Source: Cupriavidus yeoncheonensis (GTDB taxonomy: Bacteria > Pseudomonadota > Gammaproteobacteria > Burkholderiales > Burkholderiaceae). Taken from it: 64,000 nt of DNA. Shown here in pieces: positions 50,179 to 59,177 of this stretch. A program made the position numbers and the translations under genes. The notes below the pieces were generated by a model that worked only from the letters and a program-made list of their open reading frames with translations, searched no databases and had not been told where the DNA came from. Location of the stretch: the NCBI RefSeq assembly GCF_905397275.1, contig NZ_CAJPUY010000028.1:1-64000 (forward strand), read 5' to 3'. Position 1 is the first letter of the stretch. Each line of letters starts with the position of its first letter.

Positions 50179-51816
50179 CTACCTAGAGACCATCTCCGGC
50201 TTGCCGCGCAGCAGCGCTTCAGGGTGGCGTTCGAGATAGTCAGTCAGCGTGCGCAGCGAAGTCGCGGTGCGGGTCAGCTCCTGCACCATGCGGCGCGCAT
50301 CCTGCTGCAGCGGTGCGTCGGAAGACAGCGTGCCGTTGGCGGTCGACAGCGTCTTGCGCGCGTCCTGCAGTGCGGCCAGCACCTGCGGCGCGACATCGCC
50401 GTTGAGCTGCTTGACCAGTTCGTCGGCGCTCGCGAGCGTGGCGTTGAGCGCGGCCACCGACTTGCGCAGGTCCTCGCCGATCTGGTCGAACGGCACCTTG
50501 TCGATGCGGTTGACGATGTCGCCGACCTGCGCCTGCAGCTGGTCGAACGTGCCCGGCGTGGTGGCGAATTCGGGAATCGCCGCGTTCAGGTCGACGTTGG
50601 CCGGCGGTGCCTTCGGGAAGAAGTCCAGTGCCACATAGAGCTGGCCGGTCAGCAGGTTGCCGGTGCGCAGCTGCGCGCGCATGCCGCGCTTGAGCAGCCC
50701 CGCGATGATCTCGTGGCGGCGGGTCGGGTCCTGCACGTCGCGTTCGCGGAAGCCCATGCGCGACGGGTACAGCTCAACCACCACCGGCATGCGGAACGCC
50801 TTCTTGTCGCGCTGGTACTCGATGCCGATGGAGCGCACCTGGCCCACGATCACGCCGCGGAAGTCCACCGGCGCGCCCGGCGCGAGCCCACGCACGGACT
50901 GGTCAAAGTTGAGCACCGCCAGCGTGGGTGCCAGTTCCTCGGGCTCCTTCATGGCCTCGGCCTGGTCGGCGGCCAGCAGGAACTGCGTGTTCTCCGCGGC
51001 CGCATCCGTCGCGCTGGTGCCGTCGGGCGCCTGGAAGGCCACGCCGCCGAGCAGCACGGTGACCAGCGATTGCGTCGACAGCTTCAGGCCCGACGCGTCC
51101 AGCTTGAGGTCGACACCGCTGGCGTGCCAGAAGCGCGTGTCGGCGTTCACCAGCTTGTCATAGGGCTTGTTGACGAATACGCGCAGGGTGATGTCGCGCC
51201 CGTTCGGATCGAGCTGGAAGGCCACCACCTGGCCTACCTGCACGCGGCGGTAATAGACCGGCGAGCCGATGTCGAGGGACCCCAGGTCCGACGCGCGCAG
51301 CACGAATTGCTTGCCCGAGGAGTCGGATGTCACGACGGGCGGCGCCTCCAGACCCTTGAACTCGCGCTTGCCCTCGTTGGACTTGCCCGCGTCCACGCCG
51401 ATGTAGGCACCTGAGAGCAGCGTTTCCAGGCCCGATATGCCGCTGACTGCAAAGCGCGGCCGCACCACCCAGAAACGCGTGTCGGCCACGGCGAAGTTCT
51501 CCGCGTCCTTGGTCAGGTCGATCATGGCCAGCACGTGCGAGCGGTCGGGCGCGAGCCGCACCGACTTCACCAGGCCGATATCCACGTCCTTGTAGCGCAC
51601 CGCGGTCTTGCCTGGCGTCAGGCCTTCGGCCGAGCGGAAGGTCACGGTGATCTCGGGTCCGCGCGAGGACAGCGTGTGGATCAGCAGCGAGATGCCGACC
51701 ACGGCCGCGACGATCGGGATCAGCCAGACCAGCGATGGCAGCCAGCGTGCCCGGCGTCGGCGTTCGGGTTGCGGCAGCCCCGATGGCGCGGGCGGAAGGT
51801 TGTCAGTGTCGGGCAT
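50179..51816 (-). CDS. pqiB: Intermembrane transport protein PqiB (MlaD/MCE domains)
   Basis: 545 residues. One N-terminal membrane helix lies at about 27-47. Three MCE (MlaD) repeats follow, each with a GL..G..V.Y.DV..G.V pattern, as in PqiB. A helical C-terminal region (about 430-530) can form the tube seen in the E. coli protein. It bridges inner and outer membranes for lipid transfer. It overlaps pqiA2 by 14 bp; downstream the tnpB insertion precedes pqiC. Confidence 0.92.
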   Translation of the reverse strand: MPDTDNLPPAPSGLPQPERRRRARWLPSLVWLIPIVAAVVGISLLIHTLSSRGPEITVTFRSAEGLTPGKTAVRYKDVDIGLVKSVRLAPDRSHVLAMIDLTKDAENFAVADTRFWVVRPRFAVSGISGLETLLSGAYIGVDAGKSNEGKREFKGLEAPPVVTSDSSGKQFVLRASDLGSLDIGSPVYYRRVQVGQVVAFQLDPNGRDITLRVFVNKPYDKLVNADTRFWHASGVDLKLDASGLKLSTQSLVTVLLGGVAFQAPDGTSATDAAAENTQFLLAADQAEAMKEPEELAPTLAVLNFDQSVRGLAPGAPVDFRGVIVGQVRSIGIEYQRDKKAFRMPVVVELYPSRMGFRERDVQDPTRRHEIIAGLLKRGMRAQLRTGNLLTGQLYVALDFFPKAPPANVDLNAAIPEFATTPGTFDQLQAQVGDIVNRIDKVPFDQIGEDLRKSVAALNATLASADELVKQLNGDVAPQVLAALQDARKTLSTANGTLSSDAPLQQDARRMVQELTRTATSLRTLTDYLERHPEALLRGKPEMVSR

Positions 51817-52561
51817 CTTGTTGTTCCAGCGAGTCCCACAGCAGGCGGGGGTCGAAGCTTAGTGACGCGAGCATGGTCAGCACCACGACCGAGGCAAAGG
51901 CCAGCGCGCCGCCGCCGGGAATGATAGTGGCCAGCGCCCCGGCCCGCACCAGCGAGGCCAGCAGCGCCACCACGAATATGTCGAGCATGGACCATCGGCC
52001 GATCACCTCGACCAGGCCATAGAGCCGGGTCCGCTGCCGCAGGCGCCAGGTGGAGCGCATGTGCACGGAGACCAGCAGCAGCGTCAGGATCAGCATCTTC
52101 AGCAGCGGCACGATGATGCTGGCGATCAGCACGATCCCCGCAAGCAGGCGCGAGCCCGACAGCCACAGGTAGATCACGCCGGACAGGATGGTGTCCTGTT
52201 GCGTGCCGAGAATGGACTGCGTCACCATCACCGGCAGCAGGTTGGCGGGAATATAGAGCATATAGGCCGACAGCAGGAACGCCCAGGTACGGGCCACGCT
52301 GTCTGGCTTGCGGTGGTGCAGCGTGGCGCCGCAGCGCGGGCAGGGCTGGCCTTCGAGCGAACGCGGGCTGACCAGGTCGCAGGCGTGGCACGACAGCAGG
52401 CCCAGCCGGGTGGCCGTGGGTACCTGCGGCAGCGGCGTGCGCTCGTCGTCGTCGGTGATTTCCCGGACCACGCTGCTGGCGAACTTGCGCGAGCGCTGGA
52501 GCTGCTCCCGCGCGCCGCTCAGGCGCGGCAACTTGCGGCGCGGTGGCTGCGTGTCGCTCAT
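51803..52561 (-). CDS. pqiA: Paraquat-inducible protein A, second half (PqiA-type)
   Basis: 252 residues from the ATG at 52561. It has two CxxC motifs near the N-terminus (SCHAC and CPRCGA), then about four membrane helices with YMLYIPANLLPVM and SIIVPLLKMLILTLLL. This is one PqiA domain; E. coli PqiA carries two in one chain. The start overlaps the preceding pqiA-type gene by four bases and the end overlaps pqiB. Confidence 0.88.
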   Translation of the reverse strand: MSDTQPPRRKLPRLSGAREQLQRSRKFASSVVREITDDDERTPLPQVPTATRLGLLSCHACDLVSPRSLEGQPCPRCGATLHHRKPDSVARTWAFLLSAYMLYIPANLLPVMVTQSILGTQQDTILSGVIYLWLSGSRLLAGIVLIASIIVPLLKMLILTLLLVSVHMRSTWRLRQRTRLYGLVEVIGRWSMLDIFVVALLASLVRAGALATIIPGGGALAFASVVVLTMLASLSFDPRLLWDSLEQQDARH

Positions 52562-53223
52562 CGGCTGGCTCCGTCCGTGGCCTCGGCCTCTTGCGGTGAC
52601 TCCAGGTAATGCCACAGGTCGCGCGGATCGAACGACAGCATGGCCGCCAGCACCACGACCAGCGCGCCGAACGACCACAGCGCGATGCCGGGCAGCACCT
52701 GGGCCATGCTCGACAGCTTCACCAGCGTGACCAGCACGCCGATCATGAACACTTCGATCATGCCCCACGGCCGGGTCTGGCGGATGCCGCGCACGATGCG
52801 GTCAAAGCCCGCGGGCATGCGGTGGACCGACATGGGCACCAGCAGGTAGACCATCATCAGCATTTCCGAAAGCGGGAACAGGATAGTGGTGATGAACACC
52901 AGCGCGGCCACCAGCGCCATGTGGTCGGCATACAGCGCCTGCACGGCGCCCAGCAGCGTGGTCTGCGTGCGCACGCCTTTCAGGTCCATCTCGACAATGG
53001 GAAACGCGTTGGAGATCAGGAACAGGATCAGAGCGGTGATGACCAGCGGCAGCAGGTGCCGGTAGGTGCGCGTGCTTTCGCGGTACAACTGGCCGCCGCA
53101 GCGCAGGCACACCGCGCGTTCGCCCCGGGCCAGTTCCGCGCGCTGGTACACGGCGTCGCAGTATTCGCAGGCGACCAGTCCGTGCAGCGCGTCCGTCGGG
53201 GCGCCGGTGTCATCATGTGCCAT
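52558..53223 (-). CDS. pqiA: Paraquat-inducible protein A, first half (PqiA-type)
   Basis: 221 residues. N-terminal CEYCDA and CLRCGG motifs precede four membrane helices with ISNAFPIVEMDLKG, a loop corresponding to the substrate path, and PWGMIEVFMIGVLVTLVKL. It is the other PqiA-type domain, separate in this genome. It begins nine bases after the AI-2E transporter gene, with which it is probably co-transcribed. Confidence 0.88.
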   Translation of the reverse strand: MAHDDTGAPTDALHGLVACEYCDAVYQRAELARGERAVCLRCGGQLYRESTRTYRHLLPLVITALILFLISNAFPIVEMDLKGVRTQTTLLGAVQALYADHMALVAALVFITTILFPLSEMLMMVYLLVPMSVHRMPAGFDRIVRGIRQTRPWGMIEVFMIGVLVTLVKLSSMAQVLPGIALWSFGALVVVLAAMLSFDPRDLWHYLESPQEAEATDGASR

Positions 53224-53232
53224 GCGTGCCGC

Positions 53233-54411
53233 TCAGCCGGGACGCTTGCCCGGCGCAACAGCCGGCGCGACAGCCGGTGCGTCGGGGTTGTCGACGAGGG
53301 CGGGCGGAGGGCTGCCCGCCGGCGCTGGCGCCGTGGCTTGCGCGCGCTGCGCGGCGCGTGTGGCCTCGGCCTGCGAGCCGATGGTCCAGTCGCGCAGCAG
53401 CGCGTAGGCCACTGCCAGCAGGGTCGGGCCGATGAATACGCCGAGGAAACCGAACGCAAGCGCGCCGCCGAGCACGCCCATCATGATCCAGATGAGCGGC
53501 ATGCCCGTGCCCTTGCTGATCAGCAGCGGCTTGACGACGTTATCGGCCATGCCGACCACGCCCACGCCCCACACCACCAGGAAGATGGCCCAGCCCGTGT
53601 CGCCGGCGTGGTAAAGCCACAGCGCGGCCGGCAGCCAGATCAGCGGCGGCCCGACCGGGATCACCGACAGGAAGAACGTGACGAAGCCCAGGATGGCAGC
53701 CGCCGGCACACCGGCGATCCACAGGCCGATGCCTTGCAGCAACGCCTGGATGAACGCCGTGCCGAGCACGCCGTAGACCACGCCCTTGACCGTGCTGCCG
53801 GCCAGCGCGAGCAGGTGGTCGGCGCGCTCGCCGGCAATGCGGCGCATGCCGGCGCGCAGCCAGTCGACCGCGAACTCGCCGCCCGTATAGAAGAAGAACG
53901 CGAGGATGATCGACAGTGCGAGCTGCCCCAGTCCGGCGCCGATCGACAGTCCGGCGCCCAGCAAAGCATGGCCGACCGGTGCGATCAGCTTGCGCAGGTT
54001 GGCCGCCATATCGGAGTCGGCGTGGATCACCGACTCCCAGGACTTCTGCAGGTAGCTGCCCACGTAGGGCAGGCCGCTGAGCCAGTCGGGAAGCTGTGGA
54101 ATGCCCTGGTCCATGTAGCGGTCGACCAGGCTGGTGAGTTCATCGATATGTGCGGAAAAGCTCGCGCCGGCGTAGACGAAGGGGCCGAGCACGATCACCG
54201 TGGCGAGCACCACGCAGATCAGCGCCGCCAGGCTGCGCCGGTTGCCGAGCCAGCGCGCCAGCACGGTATAGGGATACCACGAGCTGAAGGCCAGGATGGC
54301 GCCCCACAGCAGCGCCGTGGTGAACGGTGCCAGAACCAGCAGCGAGCCGCCGATCAGCACGACCAGCGCGAACACGGCGGCGATCTTTTCAATCAGTTGG
54401 CCGGAACTCAT
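53233..54411 (-). CDS. AI-2E/PerM family transporter
   Basis: 392 residues with about eight membrane helices and the family pattern: a first hydrophobic pair, a periplasmic region with PYVGSYLQKSWESV, and the C-terminal helices with GGALAFGFLGVFIGPTLLA. The C-terminal 45 residues are Pro/Ala-rich. Members export AI-2 or move other ions or solutes; substrate is not inferable. It is the first gene of the apparent pqi transcription unit. Confidence 0.85.
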   Translation of the reverse strand: MSSGQLIEKIAAVFALVVLIGGSLLVLAPFTTALLWGAILAFSSWYPYTVLARWLGNRRSLAALICVVLATVIVLGPFVYAGASFSAHIDELTSLVDRYMDQGIPQLPDWLSGLPYVGSYLQKSWESVIHADSDMAANLRKLIAPVGHALLGAGLSIGAGLGQLALSIILAFFFYTGGEFAVDWLRAGMRRIAGERADHLLALAGSTVKGVVYGVLGTAFIQALLQGIGLWIAGVPAAAILGFVTFFLSVIPVGPPLIWLPAALWLYHAGDTGWAIFLVVWGVGVVGMADNVVKPLLISKGTGMPLIWIMMGVLGGALAFGFLGVFIGPTLLAVAYALLRDWTIGSQAEATRAAQRAQATAPAPAGSPPPALVDNPDAPAVAPAVAPGKRPG

Positions 54412-54585
54412 GACTTCTCCCCAATTCCGCCGGAGTGACGGAAACGGCGTAAATATAGCTTACGTCAGTCCCGACGACGGCGAGAGGGGCATTTCAGGTG
54501 CCTGTGCGGGCACTCGCGCGGGTGTGGCCGGGCAATAATCACAGTGCCACAGGTATGTGACATGCGCCAGCACCGCATGGAAAGT

Positions 54586-54613
54586 GCAAGCGGGCGCCGT
54601 AGCGCCCGCTTGC
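54586..54613 (-). terminator. Strong hairpin terminator after the HPP gene
   Basis: GCAAGCGGGCGC (54586-54597) pairs perfectly with 54602-54613, a 12-bp stem with loop CGTA. A short T-rich stretch follows on the minus strand. It ends the HPP-CBS transcript before the pqi-associated operon starts. Confidence 0.65.
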
Positions 54614-54636
54614 GAGTTCAGGGGGGAAGGCGAAGG

Positions 54637-55776
54637 TCAGGCCGTAGCGCTCATCACGCCGTCCTTGAGCAGCGCGGCGACCAGGTCCGACTGCGTCACC
54701 ATGCCGACCAGACGGTGGTGATCGTCGATCACCGGCGCATGGTGCAGGCCGCCGTCGCTGAATGCCTGTGCCAGTTCCACCATGGGCTGATCGGCGCGCG
54801 CGGTGACCACGGCGCGCGTCATCAGGTCGCGCACGGTGCCGGCCAGGCGGCGCGCACCGGTGTCGCGCTGCGCGGCGAAGAAATCGCTCTGGGTAATGAT
54901 GCCCAGGAGCTTGCGGTGATCATCGACCACCGGAAGCGCCTTGATGCGGTGCCGCGTAAGCAGGTGCGAGGCTTCGGTGGCCGGTTGCTGCGGGCGTACC
55001 GTCACCACGTCGCGCGACATGATGTCCGAGCACAGCACGTTACCAAAGCGGCGCCGGTAGGCGCGCAGTTGCGCGGCCACCAGGATCGCTTCCAGGTCGT
55101 CTTCTTCGATGTCGAGGAACTCGCCGCGCGCCTGCAGGGCGTCGTGCAGGTCGGCGCGCGTGAAGCCCACGCGCTGTCCGGGCGGAACGTCGCTGGTGTG
55201 GTGCTGCACCGGCGGTTCGGGCGGACGGTGCGGATAGCGCCGCCGCGACAGGTTGTTGAAGGCCAGCGCCATCAGCAACAGCAGCATCGAATTGAACAGC
55301 ACCGGCACCACCACGAAGCCGAAGCCCAGCGCGCTGACGGGCGGCCCGCCGAAGACCGCGGTGATCGCCACCGCGCCGCTGGGCGGGTGCACGCAGCGGA
55401 ACTGGAACATGATGGCAATGGCGATCGCCACGGCGGTCGCCGCGGCAAGCCCGGGATCGGGAATCCAGCGCGCGCAGGCAACGCCGACCAGCGCGGCAAA
55501 CAGGTTGCCGCCGATGATCGACCACGGCTGCGCGAGTGGACTTGAAGGCACCGCGAACAGCAGCACGGCCGAAGCGCCCATCGGCGCGACAAACCACGGG
55601 TTGAAGCCGCCCAGGGTCTGGTGGCTGATCCACTCGGTGATGAACAGGCCCAGCAGCGCACCGAAGCAACTCTTGAAGCGCTCGATGCGGTTGGCCGATA
55701 CCGGCAGCGGGACGAAAGTGCGCAGCCAGGCACGGGTGTTGTGTGCAAGCGCAGCGACGGCGGGGGCGGAAGGCAT
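54637..55776 (-). CDS. HPP family membrane protein with CBS domains
   Basis: 379 residues. The N-terminal HPP region has about five membrane helices and the motif CVHPPSGAVAI, which gives the family its name. The C-terminal part carries two CBS domains: one with IMSRDVVTVRPQQPATEAS and one with LMTRAVVTARADQPMVELAQ. HPP proteins are linked to anion (e.g. nitrite) transport; CBS domains usually bind adenosine nucleotides. It is divergent from the ClC gene. Confidence 0.87.
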   Translation of the reverse strand: MPSAPAVAALAHNTRAWLRTFVPLPVSANRIERFKSCFGALLGLFITEWISHQTLGGFNPWFVAPMGASAVLLFAVPSSPLAQPWSIIGGNLFAALVGVACARWIPDPGLAAATAVAIAIAIMFQFRCVHPPSGAVAITAVFGGPPVSALGFGFVVVPVLFNSMLLLLMALAFNNLSRRRYPHRPPEPPVQHHTSDVPPGQRVGFTRADLHDALQARGEFLDIEEDDLEAILVAAQLRAYRRRFGNVLCSDIMSRDVVTVRPQQPATEASHLLTRHRIKALPVVDDHRKLLGIITQSDFFAAQRDTGARRLAGTVRDLMTRAVVTARADQPMVELAQAFSDGGLHHAPVIDDHHRLVGMVTQSDLVAALLKDGVMSATA

Positions 55777-55913
55777 TCGGGAACGGGGGCGCGTTGGAAT
55801 GGTCCGCGTAATATATCACGGGGTGATATATTTGGCCGCCTCTGGCAAGGTCCATGTCTGGCGGAAGTCCGCGCTGATTCTTGCCGCATCGCACAAGAAT
55901 CCAAGGAGCCCCC

Positions 55914-57677
55914 ATGCATATCGAAAAGAGCGACTATGCCGTCAGCCAGCGCCTGTTGCTGCTGTGCGGCATCGCATTGCTGATCGGCGTCGTCAGCACG
56001 CTGGCCGCCGATGTCCTGCTGTTGCTGATCCGCTTCTTCACCAACCTGTTCTTCTACCAGACGCTGTCGCTCGCGGAACGTTCGCCGGCGCACCACACGC
56101 TGGGCGCGTGGGTCATCGTCGTGCCGGTGCTGGGCGGACTGATCGTCGGCCTGATGGCGCGCTACGGCAGCGACAAGATCCGCGGCCACGGCATTCCGGA
56201 AGCGATCGAGGCCGTGCTGTTCGGCAAGAGCAAGATGTCGCCACGCGTGGCGGTGCTCAAGCCCCTGTCGTCGGGCATCGTGATCGGCAGTGGCGGCCCG
56301 TTCGGCGCGGAAGGGCCGATCATCATGACCGGCGGCTCGCTGGCCTCGCTGCTGGCGCAGTACCTGCACCTGACCGCCGGCGAGCGCAAGTCGCTGCTGG
56401 TGGCAGGCGCCTGTGCCGGCATGACCGCGATCTTCGGCACGCCGGTGGCGGCGGTGCTGCTCGCGATCGAACTGCTGCTGTTCGAGCTGCGCCCGCGCAG
56501 CCTGCTGCCGGTGGCGCTGGCTTGCGCGGTGGCCGGCTTCATGCGGCCGTTCTTCTTCGAGGCCAGCACGCTGTTTCCGCTGCAGACCGCGCCGGCCGGC
56601 GCAGTGGCGCTGGGCTCGTGCCTGCTGGCCGGGCTGTTGTGCGGTGCGCTCGGCGCGGCGCTCACGCTGGCGCTGTACCGGACCGAAGACGCGTTCTCGC
56701 GGCTGCCGGTGCACTGGATGTGGTGGCCCGCGATGGGCGGCCTGCTGGTCGGCATTGGCGGCTACTTCGAGCCGCGCGCGCTCGGCGTGGGCTATGACGT
56801 GATCGGCGACCTGCTCAACAACCATCTCGCGATCAGCGTGGCGGTGGGCTTGCTGGTGGTCAAGGCGCTGATCTGGATCGCGGCGCTCGGTTCGGGGACC
56901 TCGGGCGGTGTGCTGGCCCCGCTGCTGATGCTTGGTGCCGGCCTGGGCACGGTGCTGGCGCCGTGGCTGCCGGGCGGCTCGCCGCAGCTGTGGGCGCTGG
57001 TCTGCATGGCCGGCGTGCTGGGCAGCGTGCTGGGCGCACCGCTGACCGCCATCGTGTTCGCGTTCGGGCTCACGCACGATACCGAGGCGCTGCTGCCGCT
57101 GCTGCTGACCACCGCCGTGGCCTACGGCTTCTCCGTGCTGACCATGAAGCGCTCGATCATGACCGAGAAGATCGCGCGGCGTGGCCTGCATATCTATCGC
57201 GAATACAGCGTGGATCCGCTCGAGCGCGCCCACGTGGCCGAGCTGATGACGCGCGAGGTCATCGCCATCGATGCCGACCTGCCGGTGGCCGAGGCGACGG
57301 CGCGCTATTTCGGCGAGCATGCGGCGCACCGCGCCTATCCCGTGGTGTCGGACGGCCGCGTGCTGGGCATGCTGGATCGCGCCACCGTGCGCGGCGCGTG
57401 CGCGGGATCGGCGCCGTCAGGCCTGCGCTGCCGCGACCTGCTGGTGGCGCAGGCCCGGGTGCTGGTCCCGTCCCAGACCGCGCGCGCGGCGGCCGGCAGC
57501 ATGGCGGCGTCGAGCGTGGCGCGGCTGCCCGTGGTGGAGAGCACCGCCAGCATGCGGCTGATCGGCATTGTCTCGCTGCGCGACCTGCTGCAGCCCAGCG
57601 GGCAGGTCTTCCACGAGGAGTTCAGCCGCGAGCGCCTGCGCGGCTCCGCCACCGGCAAGCTGAGCGCAACCCGCTAA
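55914..57677 (+). CDS. ClC-type chloride channel with CBS domains
   Basis: 587 residues from the ATG at 55914, with AAGGAG about five bases upstream. It has ClC selectivity motifs GSGGPFGAEGP (with the gating Glu) and GSGTSGGVLAPLLMLGAG, about ten membrane helices, then CBS domains with LMTREVIAIDADLPVAEA and a second VARLPVVESTASMRLIGIVS. It may be a Cl-/H+ exchanger or channel. Its 3' end overlaps the Lrp gene's end convergently by four bases. Confidence 0.88.
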   Translation: MHIEKSDYAVSQRLLLLCGIALLIGVVSTLAADVLLLLIRFFTNLFFYQTLSLAERSPAHHTLGAWVIVVPVLGGLIVGLMARYGSDKIRGHGIPEAIEAVLFGKSKMSPRVAVLKPLSSGIVIGSGGPFGAEGPIIMTGGSLASLLAQYLHLTAGERKSLLVAGACAGMTAIFGTPVAAVLLAIELLLFELRPRSLLPVALACAVAGFMRPFFFEASTLFPLQTAPAGAVALGSCLLAGLLCGALGAALTLALYRTEDAFSRLPVHWMWWPAMGGLLVGIGGYFEPRALGVGYDVIGDLLNNHLAISVAVGLLVVKALIWIAALGSGTSGGVLAPLLMLGAGLGTVLAPWLPGGSPQLWALVCMAGVLGSVLGAPLTAIVFAFGLTHDTEALLPLLLTTAVAYGFSVLTMKRSIMTEKIARRGLHIYREYSVDPLERAHVAELMTREVIAIDADLPVAEATARYFGEHAAHRAYPVVSDGRVLGMLDRATVRGACAGSAPSGLRCRDLLVAQARVLVPSQTARAAAGSMAASSVARLPVVESTASMRLIGIVSLRDLLQPSGQVFHEEFSRERLRGSATGKLSATR

Positions 57678-58108
57678 AGCTTGTAGGTCGACAGCAGGAT
57701 GCTGGTCTCGGTCGCGCCGATGCCGTCGATCAGCCGGATCCGGTCCAGCGTGCGGTCGAACGCTTCCAGCGTATCGGCGCGCAGTTCCGCGATGATGTCC
57801 CAGCGGCCGTTGGTGGTGTGCAGCGCCTGCACATTCGGCTCGCCGCGCAGGGCCTGCAGCACGGCGCGGGCCTTGTTGCCTTCCACCGCCACCGTCATCC
57901 ACGCGCGGATGCGGTGCGGCTCGGCCTCCGGCCGCAGCCGCACCGTATAGCCGACGATCAGCCCCTCCTTTTCCAGCTTGTCGATGCGGTTCTGCACGGT
58001 GGCGCGCGACACGCGCAGCGCCTGCGCCAGCGCCGTGACGGGCGTGCGCGCGTTGTCGCGCAGGAGGGACAGCAACTGGTGATCGATGGCATCCATGGGG
58101 CTTGGCAT
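57674..58108 (-). CDS. Lrp/AsnC-family regulator
   Basis: 144 residues from the ATG at 58108 (other in-frame ATGs at 58096 and upstream are possible; none has a strong ribosome site). The N-terminal HTH has LLRDNARTPVTALAQALRVS and RATVQNRIDKLEKEGLI. The C-terminal RAM domain is present. It is divergent from the DDAH-like gene and probably responds to arginine, ornithine or a related amino acid. Confidence 0.85.
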   Translation of the reverse strand: MPSPMDAIDHQLLSLLRDNARTPVTALAQALRVSRATVQNRIDKLEKEGLIVGYTVRLRPEAEPHRIRAWMTVAVEGNKARAVLQALRGEPNVQALHTTNGRWDIIAELRADTLEAFDRTLDRIRLIDGIGATETSILLSTYKL

Positions 58109-58253
58109 TTCGCTGGCAGTGGTTGGCGTTTTGTACATCCGATACGGCATTTTGCGCAAGTTGCTGGCTATTAGTTAACACCGGCCTGCACCAGAATGCA
58201 ATCGAACAACAACCGCGCCGCAACCCGCTGCCGACGACCCCCAAGGAGCCGCC

Positions 58254-59135
58254 GTGATCACCACCCCCACCATCCTGCTTGTCGAACCGACGTTCTACGA
58301 TGTGTCCTACAGCATCAACCCGTGGATGGATCCGCAAGCCTGGGCGCGCGATCCGCGCGGCATGCACCGCAGTGCCAGCCGCGCGTTTGACGCGCTGCAC
58401 GATGCCCTGCGCCTGTCTGGCTTCACGGTGGAACTGGCGCCGGGCTTTCCGGGCGTGCCGGACATGGTGTTCCCGGCCAACGCCGCCGTGGTGCTGGATG
58501 GCCGCGCCGTGCTGGCGCGCTTCCGCTACCCGCAGCGCCGCGGCGAAGAAGCGCCATTCGCCAGCATCTTCGAAAGCCTGCGCCAGCGCGGGCTGGTCGA
58601 TGAAGTCATGCAGCTGCCGGCCGGCTGCTACCAGGAGGGCGCGGGCGACTGCATCTGGGACGCCAGCCGCGGCCACTTCTGGGCCGGCTTCGGCCCGCGC
58701 TCCTCGCGCGAGGCGGCCGACGCGATGTCGGCCCGGTTCGGCCGCGAGGTGGTGGCGCTGGAACTGGCCACGGAGCACAGCTATCACCTGGATGTCTGCT
58801 TCTGCCCGCTGTCGGGCGGAGACCTGCTGTACTACCCGCCGGCCTTCACCGATGCGTCGCTGCGCGAACTGCGCGCGCGCGTGCCGGCCAGCCTGCGCAT
58901 CGAGGCGACCGAGGACGACCTGCGCCACTTCAGCGTCAACGCCGTCAACCTGCACGACCAGGTGGTGATGACGCGCACCACGCCGCACCTGCGTGCCGAA
59001 CTGGGGGGGCGCGGCTACCACCTGCGCGAAGTCGACCTGTCGCCATTCATGCTGTCCGGAGGTGGCGCCTATTGCATGACCTTGCGGCTGGACCGCAGCA
59101 GCGGGGCGGTCAACACGGCCCGCGCTGCTGCGTGA
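58254..59135 (+). CDS. DDAH/arginine-dihydrolase-like amidino hydrolase
   Basis: 293 residues from a GTG at 58254 with AAGGAG about six bases upstream. It belongs to the arginine deiminase/DDAH superfamily: VEPTFYDVSYSINPWM, FPANAAVVLDG, GAGDCIWD, EHSYHLDVCFCPL (His) and a C-terminal GGGAYCMTLRL with the catalytic Cys. These act on arginine-type guanidinium substrates. It is next to ornithine cyclodeaminase, so it may make ornithine from arginine directly (arginine dihydrolase) or act on methylarginine or citrulline. Confidence 0.75.
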   Translation: MITTPTILLVEPTFYDVSYSINPWMDPQAWARDPRGMHRSASRAFDALHDALRLSGFTVELAPGFPGVPDMVFPANAAVVLDGRAVLARFRYPQRRGEEAPFASIFESLRQRGLVDEVMQLPAGCYQEGAGDCIWDASRGHFWAGFGPRSSREAADAMSARFGREVVALELATEHSYHLDVCFCPLSGGDLLYYPPAFTDASLRELRARVPASLRIEATEDDLRHFSVNAVNLHDQVVMTRTTPHLRAELGGRGYHLREVDLSPFMLSGGGAYCMTLRLDRSSGAVNTARAAA

Positions 59136-59177
59136 ACGCATCGTGAACGGTTACCCACGGAGATTCAGGAGTCCACC

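Noticed and set aside
55272-57329. 685-codon minus-strand open frame
   Set aside because: Antisense to the ClC gene and then shadowing the HPP gene; no supporting motif.
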